The notes beneath the pieces were generated by a model. It ran no database searches. It was not told the DNA's origin and was given only the letters and a program-made list of their open reading frames with translations. Of a stretch of DNA of 64,000 nucleotides, positions 8,315 to 17,532 are shown one piece after another. Origin of the DNA: Bdellovibrionales bacterium (lineage in GTDB: Bacteria > Bdellovibrionota > UBA1018 > CAIMNF01); NCBI GenBank assembly GCA_947502835.1, contig CANNBJ010000004.1, positions 62,001-126,000 on the forward strand, written 5' to 3'. The translations under genes were made by a program, and so were the position numbers. Every line of letters starts with the position of its first letter. Position 1 is the first letter of the stretch.

Positions 8315-9477
8315 CAGGAAGTTGCTCCCTCGTGGGTTTTTGTGAGCTGTTTTTCGTAAATTCTCCACCTGCGATACTGGGGCGCCCCGAGATCGGTCCA
8401 TGGCTTGTTCATGGCGACATTGTCCTCAAGGATCCAGGAGGCTTCGCCGGCAAGGTAGCCATACTTGTGAGCCCGCTCAAAGGCCTCGAAGGTGAAGAGA
8501 GCGAAGATTCCGCTCCCGCGGAACTCGGGTTTTACCCCAAGGGTCACGATGCGGGTCATGGCAACGCGTTTTTTCCCAAGCAGGAGCTTGAAAATGCCGG
8601 TAGGGAAGAGCTTTCCATCCGGGATTCGTTTGAAGACGTGATTCAGATCCGGAATCGCGAGCATGAATCCCGCGGGCTTTCCGTCCACCTCTGCGACGAA
8701 GGCCATGCGGGGGTCGAGGATCATCTTCATGTCTTTTGCGGCAAATTCGAATTCCTCCGCGGTCATCGGAAAGAATCCCCAGTTTTTTTCCCAAGCCGAG
8801 TTGTAAATCTCAAAACAGTTTCTCACTTCGGATTTGAAGTTCTTCAGGTCGAAATCGCGAAACGTCACACGCGAGTTCTGCGCCCGCAGTCGCTTCACAT
8901 AGCTCACTACTTTTGGAGGAAGCTCCGAATTCTTTTCGCGCGCAATGATATAGGCCACGAGGTCCTTTGCTTTCAGGAGCCCATATTGGTCATGGAGGGT
9001 TTCATAATACTTCGGGTTCCAAGTGGTCATGATGGTGGGATGCTTGCTTTGCCCGCGCACGAGGAGCCCGCATTCGTGGTTCGTGGACGGATTCATCGGA
9101 CCCATCATTTTGTCGAGACCGCGCGCGAGGAGCCACTTTTCCGCAGTTGCAAAGAGCCGGTTTGCAACCTCCTGGTCGTCAATGGATTCGAAGAATCCGT
9201 AGAAGCCCGTCTTCTCGTTGTGGAACTCGGTGTGTCCCTTGTTGTCGATTGCGGCGATTCGACCCACGGGGCGTCCGTTTCTCTCGGCAATGAAGAGCTG
9301 AATGGTTGCGCGCTTGTAGAACGGATTCTTCTCTGTGTCGAGATTCTCGTAAACGGACATCCGAAGGGGAGGCACCCATTGTGGGAAGGTCTTTTGGTCG
9401 TAGATCTTCCACATCACATCGATGAATTCGTTCGTCCCTTTTTTGCCCGAGACTTCCCGGATTTTGATTTCACTCAT
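8314..9477 (-). CDS. GNAT-superfamily-like protein, two-domain
   Basis: The 387-residue protein contains features of large GNAT-like proteins: FIAERNGRPVGRIAAIDN near residues 82-100 (a beta4-like strand), the distinctive MGPMNPSTNHECGLLV, and a C-terminal half with TLGVKPEFRGSGIFALFTFE, a match to the acetyl-CoA binding motif A, and GEASWILEDNVAMNKPWTDLGA at the end. This architecture occurs in many bacteria as a hypothetical protein with no defined substrate. It is translationally coupled to mltA through TGATG, so a role in envelope or cell-wall metabolism is possible but unproven. It lies 37 bp downstream of the trypsin-like lipoprotein gene on the same strand. Confidence 0.75.
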   Translation of the reverse strand: MSEIKIREVSGKKGTNEFIDVMWKIYDQKTFPQWVPPLRMSVYENLDTEKNPFYKRATIQLFIAERNGRPVGRIAAIDNKGHTEFHNEKTGFYGFFESIDDQEVANRLFATAEKWLLARGLDKMMGPMNPSTNHECGLLVRGQSKHPTIMTTWNPKYYETLHDQYGLLKAKDLVAYIIAREKNSELPPKVVSYVKRLRAQNSRVTFRDFDLKNFKSEVRNCFEIYNSAWEKNWGFFPMTAEEFEFAAKDMKMILDPRMAFVAEVDGKPAGFMLAIPDLNHVFKRIPDGKLFPTGIFKLLLGKKRVAMTRIVTLGVKPEFRGSGIFALFTFEAFERAHKYGYLAGEASWILEDNVAMNKPWTDLGAPQYRRWRIYEKQLTKTHEGATS

Positions 9478-9514
9478 GGGGAGCGACTCTAGCCAAAAAA
9501 ACAGGGATTGTGAA

Positions 9515-10468
9515 CTAATTTGCCCCGGTGGTTCCGGCTGGGGCGGTCAACTTGTCGAGGTCCACTCCCCTTTTCTTGAGGGTCTGGCGGATATCGTACA
9601 TGTAGGTGCCGATATTGTACTGAATCGGGTCTGGAGCAGCCGCATCGTGGACAGCGACCACCTTGGGTACCCCGGCTGTGTTGAATGCGATCACGCTGCT
9701 CCCGCTGTTGCCGGGCTGTGTATCGCATTGATACGCAACCCGCGCTGCGCTGTTAAAAGGCCTTCCCACAACGGAGCTCTTGTTGACAGCACAATACTGG
9801 GACCATTCAAGCGGCCGCCCCATCGGGTAGCCGAAGATTGTGATCTTGGTTTTCGCCGGAGTTCGTGCGGATTCGAGAGCGATTCCGACGCTAGCCTTCG
9901 GAGCCTGATCGACCTTGAAGATTGCAAAGTCGAGATCCATGTCCAGTTGTGCGTGGATGAGCTGCGTGCACTGGCTGGTCATGGTGACCACGGGTTTTGG
10001 ACTCCCTGTGGACGGAGACCCGCGATAGCCCCAGTATACTTTCACTGTGGGGCAGGTCTGGTTTACGATGGTATTCGAATCGGCGCCGTCCAAAAAGCAG
10101 TGTCCTGCGGAGAGGACATATCCGTTTCCGAGATGGGTTCCGGAGCAGGAACCGGAGTTCCCCATGGCGACCAAGCCGAAGGCATCAAGGGTGGGCCGAA
10201 GAGAGGCGTCGGTATTGGCTCCGTCCGCCCTCATGGGAATCATCGGATTGATTCCGATGATCTTCGAGGGGTGGTATTCGATTCCGGGCGTGCTGGAAGC
10301 TGTACCGAGGTCTGGAGCGCCGGGAGCAAGCGGCTCAACGACCGGAGTTCCGCGGGACCCGCCGCACGCGGAAAGCAAACTTCCCGCGAGAAGGAAAAGG
10401 GCCAGGTTCCGGGAAAGGATCGGGGAATTCGTTCCGGTTTCTTTCGCGAGTTTGCTTCTTTTCATCAT
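9515..10468 (-). CDS. Trypsin-like serine protease lipoprotein
   Basis: A lipobox (LLSAC, Cys35) shows that this S1-type endopeptidase is a lipoprotein. The catalytic triad is visible: His123 in SAGHC, Asp180 in DLDFAIF and Ser255 in QPGNSGSS. The N-terminal 60 residues after the lipobox are a Pro/Gly linker, so the catalytic domain would sit away from the membrane. The triad setting resembles glutamyl-endopeptidase or V8-like bacterial S1 enzymes. Two adjacent ATG codons (10468, 10465) follow a good AAGGAGT Shine-Dalgarno. The gene heads a same-strand set with the GNAT-like gene and mltA. Substrate unknown. Confidence 0.88.
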   Translation of the reverse strand: MMKRSKLAKETGTNSPILSRNLALFLLAGSLLSACGGSRGTPVVEPLAPGAPDLGTASSTPGIEYHPSKIIGINPMIPMRADGANTDASLRPTLDAFGLVAMGNSGSCSGTHLGNGYVLSAGHCFLDGADSNTIVNQTCPTVKVYWGYRGSPSTGSPKPVVTMTSQCTQLIHAQLDMDLDFAIFKVDQAPKASVGIALESARTPAKTKITIFGYPMGRPLEWSQYCAVNKSSVVGRPFNSAARVAYQCDTQPGNSGSSVIAFNTAGVPKVVAVHDAAAPDPIQYNIGTYMYDIRQTLKKRGVDLDKLTAPAGTTGAN

Positions 10469-10748
10469 CGGTTGACTCCTTCGGACAAAATGTCCTTGCT
10501 GCGGGTAATAAACACTAAAACGAATCAGTTTAAAAGATAAAATTCAATTATTTTCATTGATGATCTTAGCCCTTGAGATTGCACGTGAATTTGCAGCCAC
10601 CCCTCGGAGTTGGATCGAATCCACGCGACCCTAGCGCGGGGGGAGGGGCGGGCGCAAGGAAAAAATAAACAAATTTCGTTTAACCGGGACGTGGTCCCTC
10701 GTGGTGATTCGCGCTTGAATGTGGCTTGGGCCGGGATTACATAGATTT
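10469..10748. promoter_or_regulatory. Divergent intergenic region with two short palindromes
   Basis: This 280-bp gap separates the trypsin-like gene (leftward) from the phosphatase gene (rightward) and must hold both promoters. It contains GGACA-AAA-TGTCC at 10483-10495, close upstream of the protease ribosome-binding site, and GGGAC-GTG-GTCCC at 10686-10698, about 50 bp before the phosphatase start. The middle is AT-rich (10508-10560), then sharply GC-rich near 10635-10660. No coding sequence or RNA gene is evident; exact promoters cannot be assigned by eye. Confidence 0.45.
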
Positions 10749-12314
10749 ATGATAAAAATTTCAAAGGCTTTTCTCGTCCCTGCGCTTCTCCTGGGTTTGT
10801 CGTCTGTGCGTGAGGTGCGGGCCGAGGCGCCCTACCGTCTCGGAGTGGTGCTTGTGGTGGATCAGTTCCGTGCGGATTACCTCATGCGATTCAAGGACCG
10901 CCTGAAGAAGTCCGGCCCAAGCGGGGGTGGCTTCCGCTTTCTCATGGAAAAGGGCGCGTACTTTCCGCTCGCGGATCACGGACTCCTACAGAACATGACA
11001 GGGCCCGGGCATGCGACCATTCTATCGGGCTCCTATCCGTACCGGAATCTCATCTCCCAGAACAACTGGTATGACCGGGAGCTTGGACGGGATCAATATT
11101 GCGTGCAGGATGACGCCCACAAGGTGATTGGATCCGAGGGCGTGGTGACTGTGGCACGTTCAGGGATCTCGCCCCGGAATTTCAATGCGACCACCGTGGG
11201 GGATGAACTCAAGAATGTGAATCGCCCCTCCCGCGTGGTCAGCGTCGCACTCAAGGACCGTGCCTCGGTGCTTCTTGGTGGAAAGCGACCGGATGCCGCC
11301 CTGTGGTTTCACGATAAAACCTGCCAGTGGGTGTCGAGCGAGTACTATCTGAAGACGCTTCCGGGCTATGTTGTGAAAAGAAATGAAGCGCTGAAGGCGG
11401 ACGCGGGCAGGACCTTTGATTTTGCCAGTTTGAAAGGGGTGAAGCAGTGCTCAAAACAGGCGCTTCAGACTCCATGGGGAGTCGAGGAAACCTTCCGGAT
11501 GGCACTGGCCGCGATGGAGGAGTTCAAGCTCGGGCGCGGGAAAGATGTGGATCTGCTTTTGGTCAGCCTCTCGAGCCACGATTACTTAGGCCACCACTTC
11601 GGACCGAATCATCCGAATCTGGAGGAAATGACCCTGGCGGAAGACAAGTTGATTGCCGACTTTTTTGCCGCGATTTCGGCCAAGGTGCCGGGTGGAATGA
11701 AGGATGTCTTCATTGTGCTCACGGGAGACCACGGAATCCCCCCGGCCAGGATTCCGGACGACTATGCCTTGGGCGAGCGGATCCCAGAAAACGAGCTTCC
11801 GGATCTTGTGGAAAAGGTGATGACGGAATCCTTTGGAAAGCCAAAAGGCGGGCATTGGGTGGATGCGATTCCGGAGTTCCAGCTGTACCTGAACCGGGCG
11901 GCCATGAAGTCGGCCGGGATCACGCCGAGGGATGCGTTGAAGCCCTTGCGTGAGGCGCTCCTGAAGGAGAGGTATGTGGATCAGGTGTGGGCGCGGGATG
12001 AGATTCTTTTTGACCGGAAGATCCCGCCAGGCGAGTACGGAGTTGTCGCGGACCGCACCCTCAGCACAAGGAGTGGTGACATTTTGATTGTGCTGAAGCC
12101 CTTCTTCCAGAGTGACGCCTATCCGCTCACGCACATGACCATGTATTCTTACGACCGGTATGTTCCGCTCGTGTTTTATGGTAAGACATTCCGCCCGGGG
12201 GTGTACCGTCAAATCGTGAACATCGTCGACATCGCGCCCACCTTGACACAGGTCCTTGGAGTGATTCCCCCTGCGCAGTCCGAGGGCCGGGTTTTGACTG
12301 AGATCTTGCGGTAA
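10749..12314 (+). CDS. PafA-like alkaline phosphatase (alkaline phosphatase superfamily)
   Basis: The 521-residue exported protein (signal peptide ending near VRAEA) belongs to the nucleotide pyrophosphatase/phosphodiesterase branch of the alkaline phosphatase superfamily, closest by motif to PafA, a periplasmic phosphate-irrepressible monoesterase. Metal and catalytic motifs are visible: VVDQFRADYL (metal Asp), NMTGPGHATI with the likely Thr nucleophile, SSHDYLGHHFGP (Asp/His ligands), LTGDHGIPP (Asp/His ligands) and a late His in DAIPEF or the YPLTHMTMYSYDRYVP region. I took ATG 10749 because the signal peptide begins there. It would release phosphate from organic esters in the periplasm. 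The prc-like protease gene follows 22 bp later. Confidence 0.85.
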   Translation: MIKISKAFLVPALLLGLSSVREVRAEAPYRLGVVLVVDQFRADYLMRFKDRLKKSGPSGGGFRFLMEKGAYFPLADHGLLQNMTGPGHATILSGSYPYRNLISQNNWYDRELGRDQYCVQDDAHKVIGSEGVVTVARSGISPRNFNATTVGDELKNVNRPSRVVSVALKDRASVLLGGKRPDAALWFHDKTCQWVSSEYYLKTLPGYVVKRNEALKADAGRTFDFASLKGVKQCSKQALQTPWGVEETFRMALAAMEEFKLGRGKDVDLLLVSLSSHDYLGHHFGPNHPNLEEMTLAEDKLIADFFAAISAKVPGGMKDVFIVLTGDHGIPPARIPDDYALGERIPENELPDLVEKVMTESFGKPKGGHWVDAIPEFQLYLNRAAMKSAGITPRDALKPLREALLKERYVDQVWARDEILFDRKIPPGEYGVVADRTLSTRSGDILIVLKPFFQSDAYPLTHMTMYSYDRYVPLVFYGKTFRPGVYRQIVNIVDIAPTLTQVLGVIPPAQSEGRVLTEILR

Positions 12315-12336
12315 ATCAAGAAAGGGAACACACTGA

Positions 12337-14307
12337 ATGAATATGAAAATTGCCATCCTGTTGATCGCATCCGCCACCCTGGGTTTCATTCCGACTGCTC
12401 ACGCGCAATCCCTTCAGTGCCAGCAGGTGCCCTCCCTGATGAACGTGTTCATGAGCAATCACATTTCCATGAACCGGCTGAATGACGAGCTGAAAACCCG
12501 GACTGTGAGCCTCTTTTTGAAATACATGGATCCCAACAAGCAGCTCTTCTACAAAAAGGATGTCGAGAAGATGAGCGCACAGCTCATGGATTTGTTCAGC
12601 ACCATGGGGAGCGGGAATTGTGCGGCCTTGAGCGAGATCTCCTCGGTGCTTGTCGAGCGTGCGCAAGAGAATCTCGGGATTGTGAAGGATTCCCTGAAGG
12701 GGGAATTTGCCTTGAAGCCCGAGATCCGCTACCAGACCGATACGAAGAAGCGCGACTATCCGGTCGATTCCACCCAGAAGAAAGCGGCACTGGAAAGTGC
12801 GATCCACACCCAGGTGGCCACCATCACCGCAGGGGACGTGAAGCTTCCGAAGGCAAAAGAGCAGCTCATCAAGCGTTATGAGCTCTCCGTGAAGCGCTCG
12901 AAGGAAATGAATTCCGGCAAGATGATCAACCTTTTTGCCGAATCCTTCGCGCATGCGCTTGATCCGCACTCGGATTATCTTTCACCCGAACAGTTGGACG
13001 AGTTCAAGATCAGCATGGGACTTTCGCTCGAGGGGATCGGCGTTTCCCTCAGCTCGGATGACGGATACACGGTCGTTCAGGAGATCATCCCCGGAGGAAG
13101 TGCGGACCGTGCGGGTGCTTTGAAACCGAAGGACAAGATCATCGCTGTGGCCCAGGACAAGGCCGAGCCGGTCAGCATCGTGGACATGGATCTTTCGGAT
13201 GTCGTGAAGATGATCCGCGGGAAAAAGGGCACCAAAGTAAAGCTCACCGTGGTGCGCTTGCAGGGCAAAGACTCCGAGACCTTCGATGTGGTGATTGTGC
13301 GCGACAAGGTCGACATGAAAGAGCAGGCTGCGAAGGTGGATTATCAGACGCGCAAGGTGGGGGCACGCACCTACAAGATCGCCGTGATCGATCTTCCCTC
13401 GTTCTATGGCGGCTCCGAGAAGAACTCGCGCGATTGTTATGATGACATGAAGGCCATTGTGGAGGAGGCGGTCAGCAAGAAGGTGGATGGAATCATCCTT
13501 GATCTTTCGACCGACGGGGGCGGACTCCTTCAGGATGCGGTGAAGATCGCGGGCCTCTTCATTAAGAATGGTCCCGTGGTGGCAACCCAGGATTTGAAGA
13601 TGAAGCCCGAGATCCTCTCGGATGATGACAACAAGGTCTATTTCAACGGTCCATTCATGATCGTCACCACCCGGCAAAGTGCGTCCGCGTCCGAAATTCT
13701 TGCCGGCGCGATGAAGGACTACAAGCGCGCCCTCATCGTGGGCGGGGATCATACCTACGGAAAGGGAAGTGTGCAGGTGTTGAATCCGCTCCCGTTCCGT
13801 CTCGGGGCGATGAAGCTCACCACCCAGATGTTTTACCTTCCTGGCGGGGTTTCCACCCAGTTCGGAGGCGTTGATTCTGACATTTCGATGCCGACCTACC
13901 TTGATCTGGATGACATGGGCGAGCGATACATGGACTATGCGCTTCCTCCGTCGAAGACCAAACCCTTCATTCTCCCTGAGCTTGCCAAAGGCACCGAGCC
14001 CGGCGAGAAGTGGACGCCTGTGGATGACGGTTTGATCCAGTTCCTTCGCGAGAAGTCCGGGAAAAGGGTCTCAAAAAACACAGAGTTCAATGAGATTCAA
14101 AAAGATCTTGATGACACCAAGAAAAACGAAGGATGGATCAAGGTTGCGGATATTCTGAAGCGTTCAGGCAAGGACAAGGACAAACGGAAGGAAAAGAAAG
14201 ACCTTGCCTCCACGGCGCAAGGTCGCAAGCAACTCTGGATCAAGGACCCGAGGGTTCAGGAGTCCTTGAACATCATGACGGATTGGCTTGCGCGCGCGAG
14301 TCCCTGA
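12337..14307 (+). CDS. prc: Periplasmic carboxy-terminal processing peptidase, S41 family
   Basis: Tsp/Prc-type proteases trim C termini and degrade misfolded periplasmic proteins or regulate murein hydrolases. A signal peptide (ends AHAQS) precedes an N-terminal helical domain with DPHSDYLSPEQ, a PDZ domain (IGVSLSSDDGYTVVQEIIPG, residues about 230-320) and the S41 core. The Ser-Lys dyad is present as SASASEIL and YGKGSVQ, and GGGLL of the oxyanion strand precedes it. The C-terminal 130 residues are Lys/Asp-rich, like the DUF3340 tail of Prc. Two start codons (12337, 12343) are equally possible. The gene ends three bases before a 197-bp inverted-repeat element. Confidence 0.9.
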   Translation: MNMKIAILLIASATLGFIPTAHAQSLQCQQVPSLMNVFMSNHISMNRLNDELKTRTVSLFLKYMDPNKQLFYKKDVEKMSAQLMDLFSTMGSGNCAALSEISSVLVERAQENLGIVKDSLKGEFALKPEIRYQTDTKKRDYPVDSTQKKAALESAIHTQVATITAGDVKLPKAKEQLIKRYELSVKRSKEMNSGKMINLFAESFAHALDPHSDYLSPEQLDEFKISMGLSLEGIGVSLSSDDGYTVVQEIIPGGSADRAGALKPKDKIIAVAQDKAEPVSIVDMDLSDVVKMIRGKKGTKVKLTVVRLQGKDSETFDVVIVRDKVDMKEQAAKVDYQTRKVGARTYKIAVIDLPSFYGGSEKNSRDCYDDMKAIVEEAVSKKVDGIILDLSTDGGGLLQDAVKIAGLFIKNGPVVATQDLKMKPEILSDDDNKVYFNGPFMIVTTRQSASASEILAGAMKDYKRALIVGGDHTYGKGSVQVLNPLPFRLGAMKLTTQMFYLPGGVSTQFGGVDSDISMPTYLDLDDMGERYMDYALPPSKTKPFILPELAKGTEPGEKWTPVDDGLIQFLREKSGKRVSKNTEFNEIQKDLDDTKKNEGWIKVADILKRSGKDKDKRKEKKDLASTAQGRKQLWIKDPRVQESLNIMTDWLARASP

Positions 14308-14309
14308 GA

Positions 14310-14506
14310 AACTGCCCCCGAAGATTGCGCCTGAGTGCGGCAAAATTCAGCTTTAACTGATTGTACTTGTGCTGATTTTTGAAACGAAGTCCGCAATAGA
14401 ATCAGGTTGCCCCGGATCTGAGGCGGAATCCCGGTGAATACCTGCGTCAAATCAAGCATCATGCATCCACTCAAATCGAGGGCAGGCGCAATCTTCGGGG
14501 GCAGTT
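14310..14506 (+). repeat. MITE/ERIC-like element, copy 1 (197 bp, 24-bp perfect terminal inverted repeats)
   Basis: The left end (14310-14333, AACTGCCCCCGAAGATTGCG then CCTG) is an exact reverse complement of the right end (14483-14506). The 149 bp between them encode nothing and show no transposase. The element fills almost the whole gap between two convergent genes, starting 3 nt after the prc stop codon and ending 7 nt before the stop codon of the leftward gene. A second, diverged copy lies at 23150-23341. No flanking target duplication is visible. It may be a non-autonomous mobile element or a structured 3'-UTR element. Confidence 0.8.
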
Positions 14507-14513
14507 AGCGAGC

Positions 14514-15029
14514 CTACGGCTTTTTTGGCTTCTTGCCCGGAAATTGAATCAGGTTTGAGTCCGCCTGGCCTGAAACTGCGGTGGCTCTCCCGGTCGAAGG
14601 AACAGAGCTTGGAGTGGAGAAGCCGGACTTGCCCTTGCCATCGGATGAGCCAGAAGGGGCTCCGGGCTTCCCCCCGCCTGCGAGAGCTTTTTCATTGTCC
14701 TCATCTTCCTTCTCATCAGGATCATCTTCGACCTGGTCCTCAGGGTCCTTGTCTGCAAGCGACTCTTCCCTCGAGGCTTGTTCAGGGGTCAGCTTCATTG
14801 GAATCTTCTTTGAATTCAGCTCCCGCTCCTCATCGGGAGAAAGGTCCGAGCTTGCCTTAACCTCTCGATTGAGCTTGTTCGCTTTCTTTGCCTGGTCGCT
14901 GTAGATCTTTTCCATTGCGGCTTTCGGATTGATGGGCTTCCGGGGGGGGCGGGTGATGGCGATGCAAGGGATTGAAATTAAACAAAAAAACATGACCAAG
15001 GCAGGCTTTTTAAAAAATATCAGACTCAT
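14514..15029 (-). CDS. Small exported acidic, low-complexity protein
   Basis: From ATG 15029 the protein is 171 residues: a signal peptide (MSLIFFKKPALVMFFCLI...CIA), then a charged region and an acidic stretch (DPEDQVEDDPDEKEDEDNE) followed by a Gly/Ser/Pro-rich tail ending in KKPKKP. No domain is recognised and most of the mature chain should be disordered. In-frame start codons at 15059 and 15077 exist but would extend the N terminus ahead of the signal peptide; none has a good ribosome-binding site. It is divergent from, and 49 bp away from, the 506-residue secreted protein gene, so the two may share a regulatory region. Function unknown. Confidence 0.6.
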   Translation of the reverse strand: MSLIFFKKPALVMFFCLISIPCIAITRPPRKPINPKAAMEKIYSDQAKKANKLNREVKASSDLSPDEERELNSKKIPMKLTPEQASREESLADKDPEDQVEDDPDEKEDEDNEKALAGGGKPGAPSGSSDGKGKSGFSTPSSVPSTGRATAVSGQADSNLIQFPGKKPKKP

Positions 15030-15078
15030 ATTGTCAAGTTTAACACATGCCAGTAACATCTGAGAAGGGGGAATCAAG

Positions 15079-16599
15079 ATGGGTCCTGCAAAGTTCGCAA
15101 TCGTCGGTTTGTGCCTTTTACCAGGAAGCGCCTTTTCTCAGGATGCTTCACCCACACCATCACCGAGTGTTTCAAGTTTGATGCTGTGCCGGGAATCACC
15201 AAACATTCCGGCAGGGGTGTGCAAGAACGCACTTCCGAAGTGCGCTGATTTGAAAACGAAGACCTCGGAGGAGGTAAAGAAGCTCCTTTCCCTGAAGATT
15301 TACGGATTCTGGAAGGGCAAGGACCTGGACCTGAGCAAGACAACCCTCGACAAGGCGGAGGGAGCAGATCTTCCCCAGGGAATGTGCAGTGTGGTGGGGC
15401 ACACTTTGAGGTACTCGGGCCAAAAGGACCTCGAGTTTGATGAGGGCAGAAATAACATCGACGGGGATCCCACTTCCGAGAAGCGGGTTTCGACCGGGGG
15501 CTTTAACCGGTATTCAGGGAAATCCTGCGGGAAACGGCCCATGATGAGAAAGGGCGGGGGTCGACAAAACGGGAAGAAACAGCTCGCGATCATTTTCAAT
15601 GGTGAGGACGGCGGCCGGTGGAGCGCTGCGATGATGGGTGCGATGCCGTGGGCGATTCGGGCTGCTTATTACTATACCGTGGAGGGGAAAGAGATCGAGA
15701 GCGTCTCCTTGAATGATCAAGCGCTCGCGCCTCTCCTGGAAGCAGGCAGCACTGCCCAGCAAGAGATGATGTACCTCTACAGTACGCTTGATCCGCAGAC
15801 CCAGGCTATGTGCACGGATCCGAACGTGGATCTTGTGAATCAGTGTCTTCAGGGAGCGATCCCGATGGACTCAGCTGCATTCCAGCTTTGCAGGATCGTG
15901 GAAGCCAACAAGATCATGCAGGGCGGTGGGGTGGCCAATGCCGTCGTGGCTCAGGTCATGGCCACTGCGAAATCGATATTCGATAACAACTTCAAGGATC
16001 TTCTTGCGGGAGGCCCGATTTGGGAGGCGCTGGAAGGGGCATGCGAGAAGAACACCACCAGCTTTCTTGGTTTGAACCGAAGGAAAAAGATGGCGAAAAT
16101 GGCCTCTTGTTTTCACGACGGAGACTGGATGGGCGTGAACCAGGATTGGGAAGTCTACGATACGCAGAAAAAGAAGGTGAAAAAACGAAAAGGCCAAATC
16201 AGGGTCGGGTTCAGGATTGATCGGGATGATCCGATTGTTCTGCGAAAAATGAAACATCACGACAGCGATAAGAGAGGACAGCAAAAACCGTGGGACAGGG
16301 ATGGCAACTTCTTTAAGGATGAAGATGGTGAATACAAGCGTTTCGGAGTTCAGCAAAGGACTCGGGATGACGGGGGAGGGCTACTCCAGGAACGAAGAGA
16401 AGAGAAAAAAGACCAGGCAGACAAGAGCCTTAGGGGTCATGGTCGCGGGGTGTATTACGCCACCATCGCCCATGGATTCGAGTCAGCGGTCGAGTACATC
16501 ATTCGAAATAGGATTTGCAGACAGAAAAAATTGTCGAGTGAATCCGTGCAATGCAATAGTACCACGATTCCGGACAAGCCTGCCGGAGTGAAGTGGTGA
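15079..16599 (+). CDS. Secreted protein of unknown function, Cys-containing
   Basis: The start has a clear Shine-Dalgarno (GAGAAGGGGGAATCAAG) and a signal peptide ending around SAFSQ. The mature 485 residues contain a dozen Cys, several adjacent to conserved-looking basic and aromatic positions (SGKSCGKRP, QLAIIFNGEDGGRW), a central helical part and a highly charged region (KKKVKKRKGQ, REEKKDQADK). The C terminus (IAHGFESAVEYIIRNRICRQ) is again ordered. I do not recognise a family. It is followed 11 bp later by a Gly-rich secreted protein gene with a near-identical ribosome-binding site, so the pair is probably one operon. Confidence 0.65.
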   Translation: MGPAKFAIVGLCLLPGSAFSQDASPTPSPSVSSLMLCRESPNIPAGVCKNALPKCADLKTKTSEEVKKLLSLKIYGFWKGKDLDLSKTTLDKAEGADLPQGMCSVVGHTLRYSGQKDLEFDEGRNNIDGDPTSEKRVSTGGFNRYSGKSCGKRPMMRKGGGRQNGKKQLAIIFNGEDGGRWSAAMMGAMPWAIRAAYYYTVEGKEIESVSLNDQALAPLLEAGSTAQQEMMYLYSTLDPQTQAMCTDPNVDLVNQCLQGAIPMDSAAFQLCRIVEANKIMQGGGVANAVVAQVMATAKSIFDNNFKDLLAGGPIWEALEGACEKNTTSFLGLNRRKKMAKMASCFHDGDWMGVNQDWEVYDTQKKKVKKRKGQIRVGFRIDRDDPIVLRKMKHHDSDKRGQQKPWDRDGNFFKDEDGEYKRFGVQQRTRDDGGGLLQERREEKKDQADKSLRGHGRGVYYATIAHGFESAVEYIIRNRICRQKKLSSESVQCNSTTIPDKPAGVKW

Positions 16600-16610
16600 A
16601 GGGGGAATCC

Positions 16611-17510
16611 ATGAAAACGATCATTTTACCTTTTCTCGCGGTGATGCTTTCCTTTTCTGCGGCCCATGCCAGAAGGAACACAACTGTGCTTTCGTTTGCA
16701 TGCCTGAATTTGGATGGAATCCCCATCGCGCATGGCACTGATGCTGCCACCAAGTGTTGTGCAGGCGGTGTGATGGTGGACCCTCCTCCGGCGGAATGTA
16801 AGATCGGATTCAACTCGGTCCTTCCCACCGCAGTGGGGGAAGGCATGACCGCGTTTCAGATTGCACAAAATACGCTTCAAAATCAGGGGATCTTGTCAGG
16901 AGGCGGTGCTGATTTTGGATCGACCTCCGGCTCCGGTGGCTCAACCAGCGGCGGTGGAGCTGAGAACTTCGGAATTCTTGCAGGAGGCCAGGGCGGACCT
17001 ATTGGGCCGATGGGGACCAGACGAGCGGTCAGCGCAGGAGGCTCGATGGGAGGAGCAAGAGGCGCGGGTGCCGAGGGCGGATTTGGGGGAGCGATGGGTG
17101 CTGGCGGAGTGGGCGCTGCCTCCATGGCCCTGAGTGGAGCGACCGGACCAAACCAGAAGGGCGCCGCCGGAAATGGTAATGGCATGGGAGATGGCAATTC
17201 ACCCATGGGTGCCTATGCAAGCAGGGGCACAAACGATCGAATGGCTCCGGGCTATGTCGGACCGGGGCAGGTGGTTTCCGGCGATGGTCCCGTGGAAGTG
17301 GGTGAGTACGGTGCCTCCGGCAGCGGGTCGTCGGATGGGGCAATGGCCGGAGCTCCCGGTGCGGAGGAGGAGTTGCTCACGGGATCTGCTGAGGATGCTG
17401 CGGATTACTTGAATCGGATTGACCGGAACCTCTCGATCTTTTCTGTGATTTCCAAGCGCTACGAGCGGGAAATTTCAAGGGCCCGCGTCCGTGCGGTTGA
17501 AATAAAGTAA
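16611..17510 (+). CDS. Secreted glycine-rich low-complexity protein
   Basis: ATG 16611 follows GAAGGGGGAATCC and begins a signal peptide ending near AAHARR. The first 65 mature residues hold five Cys (FACLNLDG, TKCCAGG, PAECKIG) and may be a small disulfide-rich domain. Residues 95-250 are Gly/Ala/Ser/Met-rich with many GGG and GAxG runs. The last 45 residues (SAEDAADYLNRIDRNLSIFS and on) are predicted helical. Such Gly-rich chains often form extracellular matrix, glue or amyloid-like material, which is only a suggestion here. It appears co-transcribed with the preceding 506-residue secreted protein. Confidence 0.6.
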   Translation: MKTIILPFLAVMLSFSAAHARRNTTVLSFACLNLDGIPIAHGTDAATKCCAGGVMVDPPPAECKIGFNSVLPTAVGEGMTAFQIAQNTLQNQGILSGGGADFGSTSGSGGSTSGGGAENFGILAGGQGGPIGPMGTRRAVSAGGSMGGARGAGAEGGFGGAMGAGGVGAASMALSGATGPNQKGAAGNGNGMGDGNSPMGAYASRGTNDRMAPGYVGPGQVVSGDGPVEVGEYGASGSGSSDGAMAGAPGAEEELLTGSAEDAADYLNRIDRNLSIFSVISKRYEREISRARVRAVEIK

Positions 17511-17532
17511 CGGGAGTGGTTTGATCGGGGGC

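Noticed and set aside
8332-9492. Long rightward open frame opposite the GNAT-like gene
   Set aside because: It is a shadow of the leftward gene: no family motif, and the leftward frame has clear GNAT motifs and a TGATG coupling to mltA.
9826-9841. CCGAAGATTG inside the trypsin-like gene, like the arms of the 195-bp elements
   Set aside because: Only ten bases match, inside coding sequence, without a paired arm.
10730-10748. Promoter TTGAAT-17-TACATA before the phosphatase
   Set aside because: The -10 match is poor (3 of 6) and would place the transcript start at the ATG.
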